The notes beneath the pieces were generated by a model, which saw only the letters and a program-made list of their open reading frames with translations, was not told the DNA's origin and did no database searches. The position numbers and the translations under genes are program-made. Positions 7,388 through 15,582 of a DNA stretch of 21,887 nt are shown here, piece after piece (the stretch's first letter is position 1; each line of letters begins with the position of its first letter). Source of the DNA: Oscillospiraceae bacterium (lineage in GTDB: Bacteria; Bacillota; Clostridia; Oscillospirales; UBA929); contig WRLJ01000002.1 in assembly GCA_009777685.1 (NCBI GenBank), positions 1 to 21,887 on the forward strand. The letters run 5' to 3'.

Positions 7388-8657
7388 CAACGCGAAATGC
7401 ACGGGCTGCACCGCCTGCATCAAACGCTGCCCGACCGAGGCCATCCGCGTACGCAACGGCAAGGCCGTCATCCTCAGCGAGGCCTGCGTCGACTGCGGCG
7501 AGTGTGTGCGCGCGTGCCCCTATCATGCCAAAAAGGTCGTCTGCGACGCCTGGGAGCGTTTGGCAGAGTTTGACTATACCATTGCTTTGCCCGAGCCGAG
7601 CCTCTACGGGCAGTTCCGCAATTTGGACGACGCCGGCGCCGTTCTGCAGGGCTTGCTGAACCTCGGCTTTGACGAGGTGTACGAGGTGGCCCGCGCCGCC
7701 GAGGTCCTCAGCGACCACGCGCGCCGCGAGATCCAGCTCCGCGCGGAGACGCCGGAGGGCCGGGCGGAGTCCCTGCCCGTCATCTCCTCCTCCTGCCCGG
7801 CGTGCGTGCGCCTGATTTTACAGCGGTTCCCCAAGCTGATCGGCCACATCGACACACACCTGGCCCCGGCGGAGCTGGCCGCCATCCGCGCGCGCGCGGA
7901 CGCCGTGCGGAAAACGGGCTTGTCCCCGGACCGGATCGGGGTGTTTTTCCTGACGCCCTGCCCGGCGAAAGCGACCGCCGCGCATCATCCCGTCGGCCTG
8001 GCCGGACCGGTGATCGACGGCGCGCTGTCCATGACGGAGGCGTACCTCCGCCTGCTGCCCGCCATGAAGCGCGCGGACACCCTGCCCTCCGTGACGGCGG
8101 GCCTGATGGGCATCGGATGGGCCGTCAGCGGCGGCGAGGGCAAGGCGCTGCTGGGGGAGCGGTACATATCCGTCGACGGCATCCCCAACGTCATCAGCGT
8201 GCTGGAGGACATCGAGGACGGCAAGCTGGAAAACATTGAGTTTGTAGAGGTCGGCGCGTGTACTCAGGGCTGCCTGGGCGGCTGTCTGGCGGTGGAAAAT
8301 CCCTTTGTCTCCAAGGCCCGCATCCGCGCGCTGCAAAAATATATGCCCGTGTCCCAAAACCGCTATGAGCCGCGCCCCGGCGAAATCATCCGCTACGCGC
8401 AGCCCCTGGAGCCTATGCCGGGCTGGCAGCTGAACACGGACATGGCCGCCGCGATGGCCATGCACCGGCAGATCGGGGAGCTGGCCGCGCGCCTGCCGGG
8501 GCTGGACTGCTCCTCCTGCGGCGCGCCCCGCTGCCGCACGCTGGCCGAGGACGTGATCCGGGGAGAGGCTTCCGAGCGGGACTGCATCTTCCGGCTGCAT
8601 CAGCTGAGAGGCGAGGACGGGGATTCCCTGCCGCCGCCGCTCAGAAAGGCGAAATAA
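7362..8657 (+). CDS. Sensory-type [FeFe]-hydrogenase (HydS-like), without PAS domain
   Basis: The 431 residues comprise two N-terminal [4Fe-4S] motifs (C13/16/19/23 and C42/45/48/52), an H-cluster domain (about 90-345) and a C-terminal Cx2Cx4Cx16C cluster (C383, C386, C391, C408; PF04060-like). All four H-cluster cysteines are present: C145 in SSSCPAC, C200 in TPCPAK, and C300 and C304 in GACTQGC. The canonical proton-shuttle cysteine just before C145 is serine, the Trp of TSCCPGW is cysteine, and the Glu of MPCxxKxxE is alanine. This pattern fits group C, putatively sensory hydrogenases rather than fast catalysts. The PAS domain that I recall in many HydS proteins is absent. The ATG at 7362, or 7365, follows GTGAGGATGG. 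I infer that it reads H2 or redox state and signals to the co-encoded ATPases. Confidence 0.82.
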   Translation: MMTHSVTLDNAKCTGCTACIKRCPTEAIRVRNGKAVILSEACVDCGECVRACPYHAKKVVCDAWERLAEFDYTIALPEPSLYGQFRNLDDAGAVLQGLLNLGFDEVYEVARAAEVLSDHARREIQLRAETPEGRAESLPVISSSCPACVRLILQRFPKLIGHIDTHLAPAELAAIRARADAVRKTGLSPDRIGVFFLTPCPAKATAAHHPVGLAGPVIDGALSMTEAYLRLLPAMKRADTLPSVTAGLMGIGWAVSGGEGKALLGERYISVDGIPNVISVLEDIEDGKLENIEFVEVGACTQGCLGGCLAVENPFVSKARIRALQKYMPVSQNRYEPRPGEIIRYAQPLEPMPGWQLNTDMAAAMAMHRQIGELAARLPGLDCSSCGAPRCRTLAEDVIRGEASERDCIFRLHQLRGEDGDSLPPPLRKAK

Positions 8658-8671
8658 GGAGGGTTTTCAAA

Positions 8672-9010
8672 ATGACGGTATCGCAATTGGCGGACGCTTT
8701 GAATCTGGAGGCGCTTTGCGGCTCGGCGGAGACGATGGACGCCGCGGTCGCCGGCGGGTATTGCGGCGACCTGCTGAGCTGGGTCATGGGCCGCGCTCCG
8801 GAGGGCGCGGCGTGGCTGACGATCATGTCCAACCCCAACGTCGCGGCCGTGGCGTCGCTGGGATCGCTGTCGTGCGTGATTCTGACCGAGGGGGTGCGGC
8901 CGGATACCCAGCTGCTCCAGCGCATGATAAGCGAGGACATCCCCCTGCTGCGCTCCGGGGAGGAAACCTTCAAGCTGGCGGGGAAAATATACAAATTGTT
9001 ATATGCCTAG
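8672..9010 (+). CDS. Second DRTGG-domain protein
   Basis: This 112-residue protein is a distant paralogue of the first gene of the operon. Both begin with a short helix (MTVSQLADALNLEAL here), then a segment with CGDLLSWVMG against CGSDLMSDVLAF, then a SNPNV against CNPQV turn, and end in ETFKLAGKIYKLLYA against RMYEACGRLYAAG. The start follows AAGGAGGG, which overlaps the stop codon of the hydrogenase-like gene. Its last eight bases overlap the PHP gene. The two copies flank the kinase-like and HydS-like genes, suggesting a heteromeric or paired regulatory role; the function is unproven. Confidence 0.72.
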   Translation: MTVSQLADALNLEALCGSAETMDAAVAGGYCGDLLSWVMGRAPEGAAWLTIMSNPNVAAVASLGSLSCVILTEGVRPDTQLLQRMISEDIPLLRSGEETFKLAGKIYKLLYA

Positions 9011-9698
9011 CGTATATTACGATTTTCATCTGCATTCCTGTCTCAGCCCCTGCGCGGACGACGACTGTACGCCGGCCAATCTGGCCGGGATGTGCAAATT
9101 GGCCGGGCTGGATGCCGTCGCGCTGACGGACCACAATACCAGCGCCAACTGCCGCGCGTTTTTGAAGCACGCGGACAGACACGGGCTGATTGCCCTGCCG
9201 GGCATGGAGCTGACCACAAGCGAGGAAGTGCATGTGGTCTGTTTGTTTGCCGCTCTGGACGCGGCGGAGCGGTTTTCCGGCGAGATTTACGCGCGCCTGC
9301 CGGATGTCAAAAACCGTCCCGAACGCTTCGGGAACCAGCGGCTTTGCGATGAGGACGACCAGCCGGCGGGTCAGCTGGATAAATTTCTGCTGACCGCGAC
9401 GGACATCGGCATCTATGACGTCGCCGCGGCGGCCGCGCGGCTCGGCGGGATCGCCTTTCCGGCGCACATTGACCGCGAGGCGTTCTCGCTGCTGAGCAAT
9501 CTGGGGCTTTGGGATGACGGCATGGGCTTTGCGTTCGCCGAGCGCACGCGCGGCGCGGATTTGTCCCGCCTGCCCGGAATCCCCTATCTGATCAACTCCG
9601 ACGCCCACCGCCTCGACGCCGTTCCCGACGCGGAGTTCCGTTTGGAAGCGGAGTTTCCGACCGCGCAAAGTATCATTGACGCGCTGAGGAAATTGTGA
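9003..9698 (+). CDS. PHP-domain metallo-phosphoesterase
   Basis: This 231-residue protein has the polymerase-and-histidinol-phosphatase fold. The metal-binding motifs are DFHLHSCLSP near residue 7, TDHNTS near 42, the Glu in GMELTTSEE near 70, PAHIDR near 155, and NSDAHRL near 197. PHP enzymes are metal-dependent phosphatases or phosphodiesterases acting on small phosphorylated molecules, nucleic acids or, rarely, proteins. It overlaps the DRTGG gene by eight bases, pointing to translational coupling. In this operon it could remove a phosphate set by one of the two kinase-like proteins, or cleave a nucleotide signal. That is inference; the substrate is unknown. Confidence 0.85.
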   Translation: MPSVYYDFHLHSCLSPCADDDCTPANLAGMCKLAGLDAVALTDHNTSANCRAFLKHADRHGLIALPGMELTTSEEVHVVCLFAALDAAERFSGEIYARLPDVKNRPERFGNQRLCDEDDQPAGQLDKFLLTATDIGIYDVAAAAARLGGIAFPAHIDREAFSLLSNLGLWDDGMGFAFAERTRGADLSRLPGIPYLINSDAHRLDAVPDAEFRLEAEFPTAQSIIDALRKL

Positions 9699-9737
9699 TA
9701 CCATAGCTAGGAATGTTTACAACAAGGAGGTATCCCA

Positions 9738-10235
9738 ATGCCCAATACAAAGACTGTCGTGCCGTTCCAGGGCACGGCGGAGCAGGAACAGGCTTTGCGG
9801 GACATCATCGGGGAGCATAAGGGCCGCCCCGGCGCCGTCATGCCCGCGCTCCAAAAAGCGCAGGAGGTCTACGGCTATCTTCCGGAGGAAGTCCTGATTT
9901 CGCTGGCGGAAGGTCTGGATGTGTCCCTGTCGGAGCTGTACGGCGTAGTGAGCTTCTATACGCAGTTTTCCGTCAATCCCAAGGGCAAGTATCAGGTGGC
10001 GGTGTGCATGGGCACGGCCTGTTACGTCAAGAGCGCGGCGGACATCTTAGCGCGGGTCGAGAGCAAGCTGGGCTGCAAGGCCGGCTCCGTCACGCCGGAC
10101 GGCCGTTTCTCCGTAGAGGCGACGCGCTGTATCGGCGCGTGCGGCCTGGCCCCGGTCATCACCGTGGGGGAGGACGTCTACGGGCGGCTGGCGCCCGAGG
10201 AAGTGTCCGGCATTCTGGACAAGTATCTGACGTGA
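9738..10235 (+). CDS. hydC: Hydrogenase HydC subunit, NuoE-like [2Fe-2S] protein
   Basis: This 165-residue protein is a NuoE/HydC homologue. An N-terminal helical part (VMPALQKAQEVYGYLPEEV) precedes a thioredoxin-like fold that binds one [2Fe-2S] cluster through C90-x4-C95 (VCMGTACYVK) and C131-x3-C135 (TRCIGACGLAP). In trimeric hydrogenases it sits on the NuoF-like HydB subunit and takes part in electron transfer near the flavin. AAGGAGG at 9724-9730 supports the start. Its length and all four ligands are normal. It is the first gene of the catalytic part of the operon, and only four bases separate it from the next gene. Confidence 0.92.
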   Translation: MPNTKTVVPFQGTAEQEQALRDIIGEHKGRPGAVMPALQKAQEVYGYLPEEVLISLAEGLDVSLSELYGVVSFYTQFSVNPKGKYQVAVCMGTACYVKSAADILARVESKLGCKAGSVTPDGRFSVEATRCIGACGLAPVITVGEDVYGRLAPEEVSGILDKYLT

Positions 10236-10239
10236 CCCC

Positions 10240-10773
10240 ATGAAGGACCTGTCTCTGAATATACTGGACATCGCGCAGAACAGTCTCAAGGCCGGCGCCG
10301 CTCTGATCCGCATCGCGCTCCGGGAGCGGGACGGGGTCCTGCGGATCGTCATCGAAGACGACGGCCGCGGGATGGAGCCGGAGCTGGCCGCGCGGGTGAC
10401 CGATCCGTTCGTGACCACCCGGGACACGCGCAAGGTCGGTCTGGGCCTTCCGTTCTACCGTCAGGCCGCCGAGCAGACGGGCGGGTCGCTGGAGCTTGTC
10501 TCCGCCCCCGGCAGGGGCACGACGGTCACGGCGGTATTCCACACCGCGCACATCGACGCGCCGCCGGCGGGCGACATGCCCGCCACCATCCAGACGCTGA
10601 TCCAGGGGTCGCCGGACGTCGATTTCGACTATTCCCGCGAGCGGGACGGAAAGGTGTCCTCTCTGGATACGCGGCTTATGCGCGAACAGCTCGGCGATAT
10701 TCCCCTCAACGAGCCGGACGTGCTGCAATGGATTTATGAATCGCTGACCGAATCTGAAAAGGAGCTTGAATAA
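10240..10773 (+). CDS. Histidine-kinase-like ATPase of the hydrogenase operon
   Basis: This 177-residue protein contains a GHKL ATPase domain. Its motifs are the N-box LDIAQNSLKA, the G1 box EDDGRGMEPE, the F-box TDPFVTTRD and the G2 box GLGLPFYRQAAEQTGG, followed by GRGTTVTAVF. A unique 60-residue tail (DMPATIQTLIQ, then PDVDFDYSRERDGK) lies where a receiver or linker might be expected. There is no dimerisation/phosphohistidine domain, no sensor and no membrane segment, so it is cytoplasmic and not a classical two-component kinase. It starts four bases after hydC without a clear ribosome binding site, implying coupling. It often appears in NADH-dependent hydrogenase clusters; its target is unknown. 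Confidence 0.82.
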   Translation: MKDLSLNILDIAQNSLKAGAALIRIALRERDGVLRIVIEDDGRGMEPELAARVTDPFVTTRDTRKVGLGLPFYRQAAEQTGGSLELVSAPGRGTTVTAVFHTAHIDAPPAGDMPATIQTLIQGSPDVDFDYSRERDGKVSSLDTRLMREQLGDIPLNEPDVLQWIYESLTESEKELE

Positions 10774-10774
10774 T

Positions 10775-11146
10775 ATGAAATCCCTCGAAGAACTGAAAGC
10801 CATCCGCGAAAAGACCCTGGCCGGCATCCAGCTGCGCAAGGAGGACGGCGCGGACAATGTGCGCGTGGTCGTGGGCATGGCCACCTGCGGCATCGCCGCC
10901 GGCGCGCGGCCCGTGCTCGGCGCGTTTGTCGACGAGATCGGCAAGCGCGGCCTGTCCCATGTCAGCGTCACGCAGACCGGCTGCATCGGCGTGTGCCGCC
11001 TGGAGCCCGTCGTCGAGGTCTATGTGCCCGGCGAGGAAAAGGTCACGTATGTGAAAATGACGCCGGAGATGGTCCAGCGCATTGTCGCCGAGCATCTGGT
11101 GAATCAGCAGATCGTGTCGGAATACACCATCGGCGCGGCCGAATAA
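10775..11146 (+). CDS. Stand-alone thioredoxin-like [2Fe-2S] ferredoxin
   Basis: This 123-residue protein resembles the ferredoxin-like N-terminus of NuoF/HydB subunits (MKSLEELKAIREKTLAGI, VVVGMATCGIAAGARPV, TQTGCIGVCRLEPVVEVYVP). Only three of the usual four cluster cysteines are present: C38, C70 and C74. The position that would complete Cx4C is part of GIAAGA. I recall the same pattern in relatives from other hydrogenase operons, so it is probably a family trait. The ATG at 10775 follows AAAAGGAG at 10757-10764; an upstream TTG at 10766 is less likely. It may pass electrons to or from the hydrogenase or report its redox state. Confidence 0.85.
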   Translation: MKSLEELKAIREKTLAGIQLRKEDGADNVRVVVGMATCGIAAGARPVLGAFVDEIGKRGLSHVSVTQTGCIGVCRLEPVVEVYVPGEEKVTYVKMTPEMVQRIVAEHLVNQQIVSEYTIGAAE

Positions 11147-11225
11147 CAACAGTCCGCTCGTTTTTCTCCCCCGCCCGCGGCGGAGAGGCAAAAAGGAGCG
11201 TCATGGAAAGGAATGGGTACCCGCT

Positions 11226-13016
<1,791 letters not shown>

Positions 13017-13039
13017 CGACGAAAGGAGTGTAACGACTT

Positions 13040-14788
13040 ATGGCTGATATCAACATCAAAATCAACGGCGTCCCCGTCAGCGTGCCGGAAGGCGCCACCA
13101 TTCTGGACGCGGCCCGTTCCGTCGGCATTGAAATTCCCACGCTGTGCTACATGAAGGGCCTCAACGAGATCGGCGCGTGCCGGATTTGCGTCGTCGAGGT
13201 CAAGGGAATGCGCAGTCACGTGGCCGCCTGCGTCTATCCCGCCGCCGAGGGGATGGATATCCTGACCAACTCCGAGTCCGTCGCCGCGGCGCGCCGCCAT
13301 ACCCTGGAGCTGATCCTGTCCGCTCACCGCACAGACTGCCTGACCTGTGAACGCAGTCAGCGGTGCGAACTGCAAAAGCCGGACGCCGATCTGGGCGTCA
13401 GAGAGATTCATTTCCAGAGCGACGACCTCCGGCCCCAGATGGAGGCGTCCGCGCCGCATCTGGTCCGTGACAACTCCAAGTGCATCCTGTGCCGCCGCTG
13501 CGTAGCCGTGTGCAGCCAGCATCAGAGCGTGTCGGTGATCGGGCCGAACGACCGCGGCTTTGCCACGCACATCGGCAGCCCCTACGAGCGGGACCTGAAT
13601 GAAACGGCGTGCGTGTCCTGCGGGCAGTGCGTCGCCGTCTGCCCGACCGCCGCGCTGACCGACCAGGACGAGACGGGGTCCGTCTGGGCCGCCCTCGCCG
13701 ACCCGAAGAAGCACGTCGTCGTGGGGACCGCGCCGTCCGTGCGCGTAACGCTGGGCGAGTGCTTCGGCTATCCCGTCGGGACCAATGTGGAGGGGAAAAT
13801 GGCCGCCGCCCTGCGCCGCCTGGGCTTCGACCGCGTCTTTGACCTCAACGCGACGGCCGACCTGACGATCATGGAGGAGGGCACGGAGTTCATCGACCGT
13901 TTCACAAACGGCGGGACCCTGCCGGTGATCACCTCCTGCTCGCCCGGATGGGTCCGCTTCTGCGAACAGTTCTATCCGGAGTTTATCCCCAACCTCTCCT
14001 CCTGCAAAAGCCCGCAGCAGATGTTCGGCGCGATGGTCAAGAGCTATTACGCCGAAAAGGCGGGCATCGACCCGGCGGATATCTTCGTGGTCTGCGTCAT
14101 GCCCTGCACCGCCAAGAAATATGAAAACCGGCGCGAGCATCAAAGCTCCGTAAACGGGCTGCCCGACGTCGACGTTTCTCTGACCACGCGCGAGCTGGCC
14201 AAGATGATCAGCCGAGCGGGCCTGATGTTCACCGGACTGCCCGACGAGGAGTTCGATCCGGTTTTGGGTATCGCGTCCGGCGCGGGGCTGATTTTCGGCG
14301 CGACCGGCGGCGTCATGGAGGCCGCCCTGCGCACCGTTGCCGAGACAGTCACCGGAAAACCGCTGGAAAAGCTCGATTTCACCGACGTGCGCGGCGTGCG
14401 CGGCATCAAGGAGGCCGCCTACGACCTGGACGGCAAGACCGTCCGCGTGGCGGTCGCCTCGGGCCTGGCCAACGCGCGCAAGTTGCTGGAAAGCATCAAG
14501 GCGGGCGAAAAGAGCTATGACTTTATCGAAATCATGGCCTGTCCCGGCGGATGCGTCAACGGCGGCGGCCAGCCGATCCAGCCCCAGCCCGTGCGCAACG
14601 TGCGCGACCTGCCCGCCGAGCGCGCCGCCGCGATTTACAGCGCCGACAAGAACATGCCCCTGCGCAAGAGCCATGAAAGCCCGGTGATGAAGGAAATCTA
14701 CGAGACCTACCTCGGAGAGCCCGGCAGCCATAAGGCCCATGAGCTTCTGCACACGCGGCACGCGCCCAAAGCGAAATATCCGATATAA
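13040..14788 (+). CDS. hydA: [FeFe]-hydrogenase catalytic subunit HydA, NADH-dependent type
   Basis: The 582 residues carry an N-terminal [2Fe-2S] domain (C36, C47, C50, C64), a His-Cys [4Fe-4S] site (H96-x3-C100-x2-C103-x5-C109), two [4Fe-4S] motifs (CILCRRCVAVC near 150 and CVSCGQCVAVC near 193), and the H-cluster domain with TSCSPGW (C300), VMPCTAKKYE (C356) and MACPGGCVNGGGQP (C501, C505). A small-subunit-like tail (YLGEPGSHKAHELLHTRH) ends the protein. It makes or consumes H2 at the H-cluster. With HydB and HydC it should form the trimeric NADH/ferredoxin-linked enzyme. The L1 motif has Ser where TSCCPGW has the second Cys. The start is supported by GAAAGGAGTG at 13020-13029. It is the last gene of the operon, directly before a terminator. 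Confidence 0.95.
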   Translation: MADINIKINGVPVSVPEGATILDAARSVGIEIPTLCYMKGLNEIGACRICVVEVKGMRSHVAACVYPAAEGMDILTNSESVAAARRHTLELILSAHRTDCLTCERSQRCELQKPDADLGVREIHFQSDDLRPQMEASAPHLVRDNSKCILCRRCVAVCSQHQSVSVIGPNDRGFATHIGSPYERDLNETACVSCGQCVAVCPTAALTDQDETGSVWAALADPKKHVVVGTAPSVRVTLGECFGYPVGTNVEGKMAAALRRLGFDRVFDLNATADLTIMEEGTEFIDRFTNGGTLPVITSCSPGWVRFCEQFYPEFIPNLSSCKSPQQMFGAMVKSYYAEKAGIDPADIFVVCVMPCTAKKYENRREHQSSVNGLPDVDVSLTTRELAKMISRAGLMFTGLPDEEFDPVLGIASGAGLIFGATGGVMEAALRTVAETVTGKPLEKLDFTDVRGVRGIKEAAYDLDGKTVRVAVASGLANARKLLESIKAGEKSYDFIEIMACPGGCVNGGGQPIQPQPVRNVRDLPAERAAAIYSADKNMPLRKSHESPVMKEIYETYLGEPGSHKAHELLHTRHAPKAKYPI

Positions 14789-14798
14789 CCACCGGAAG

Positions 14799-14836
14799 AC
14801 AGCATCCCGGCCGCCACGCCGCCGGGATGCTGTTTT
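14799..14836 (+). terminator. Rho-independent terminator of the hydrogenase operon
   Basis: A perfect 13-base stem (14799-14811 with 14821-14833) with a 9-base loop is followed by TTTTA. It begins eleven bases after the hydA stop codon. Confidence 0.92.
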
Positions 14837-14900
14837 ATGTTAAAATTCTTTCTCCCCTTTCGCTAAAGTTTCGCATAAAACGATACGATATAACAATCGT

Positions 14901-14931
14901 GTCTATGAATGGAATCATAGACGAGCGCTCG
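14901..14931 (+). promoter_or_regulatory. Two palindromes in the leader of the HExxH gene
   Basis: GTCTATGA (14901-14908) and TCATAGAC (14915-14922) form a perfect 8-base inverted repeat around six bases. The 10-base palindrome CGAGCGCTCG (14922-14931) abuts it and ends one base before the ribosome binding site. They could be an operator or RNA hairpins that control translation. A TATAAC at 14889-14894 might be a -10 box, but no good -35 is visible. Confidence 0.45.
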
Positions 14932-14932
14932 C

Positions 14933-14942
14933 AAGGAGGTGA
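14933..14942 (+). promoter_or_regulatory. Ribosome binding site deciding the GTG start at 14948
   Basis: AAGGAGGTGA is a near-perfect complement to the 16S rRNA tail. A GTG at 14939 lies inside it and cannot be the start; the in-frame GTG at 14948 is eight bases beyond AAGGAGG. Confidence 0.75.
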
Positions 14943-14947
14943 CGTGC

Positions 14948-15517
14948 GTGAGGATTTCCGCGGCCATGCCGCATCCTATCTATGCCCCGCCGGAAACCGA
15001 AGGCCGTTTTGCGCCGGCTCAAGCCGGCGAATCCAGGCTCGACGCCATGCCCGACAACCTAAAGCCGGAGCATCTCAGAGCCGGGAGGGCGAAGCCTGAC
15101 CCGCTCCCGGAGCCGCCGTCCCGCGGTCAAAACCATGAGGAGGTCCCCAAGTGGCTGTCGGACGACGAGGGCGCGATTTATGACGGGACCAAGCCCTGCA
15201 CCTGTGAGAAATGCGCCAAACGCTTATATCAGGACGGCTCCGCCGACGCGGGCGTGACCTTTAAGGCCCCGACGCGCGTCGATCCGTCACTGAGCCATCG
15301 CGTCATTGCCTCCCACGAACGGGAGCATATCAAGCGTGAGAGCTATCAGGCCTCACAGGCGGGCGGCAAGGTGGTTTCCGCCCAGGTGCGCCTGTTCCAG
15401 CGTTCCTGCAAGGAGTGCGGCGTCATTTACGCCTCCGGAGGCATGGCGATTGTCAAGCTGCGGCCCAACGTATCCATGTACGAGATGATGGGGTATGATG
15501 TGGACACAAAAGCGTAA
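14948..15517 (+). CDS. Putative HExxH metalloprotease-like protein (SprA-related)
   Basis: This 189-residue soluble protein has a Pro-rich, disordered-looking first 75 residues. A compact domain follows, with C84-x-C86-x2-C89 (PCTCEKCAKRLYQDGS), then FKAPTRVDPSLSHRVIASHE, the zinc-protease motif H123-E-R-E-H127, and C154-x2-C157 (CKECGVIYASGG). The CxxC...YQDGS...HExEH...CxxCG...YxSGG order matches what I remember of SprA-related putative metalloproteases, whose role is unknown. The third zinc ligand of a true protease is not obvious; the cysteines may form a zinc ribbon. It stands alone between the hydrogenase terminator and a convergent spoIIR gene, with a paired palindrome in its leader. 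It has no signal peptide. Family assignment is moderate and function open. Confidence 0.7.
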   Translation: MRISAAMPHPIYAPPETEGRFAPAQAGESRLDAMPDNLKPEHLRAGRAKPDPLPEPPSRGQNHEEVPKWLSDDEGAIYDGTKPCTCEKCAKRLYQDGSADAGVTFKAPTRVDPSLSHRVIASHEREHIKRESYQASQAGGKVVSAQVRLFQRSCKECGVIYASGGMAIVKLRPNVSMYEMMGYDVDTKA

Positions 15518-15535
15518 CCCGAACACGGAGATCAA

Positions 15536-15562
15536 CGGGCGGCCCCCTTCCGGGGCCGCCCG
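15536..15562. other. GC-rich hairpin between convergent genes
   Basis: A perfect 11-base GC stem (15536-15546 with 15552-15562) around a 5-base loop lies between the HExxH gene and the convergent spoIIR gene. Neither strand has a T run after it, so it is at best a bidirectional pausing or transcript-end structure. Confidence 0.5.
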
Positions 15563-15582
15563 GTCGTATGCCGGAAGCGCCC

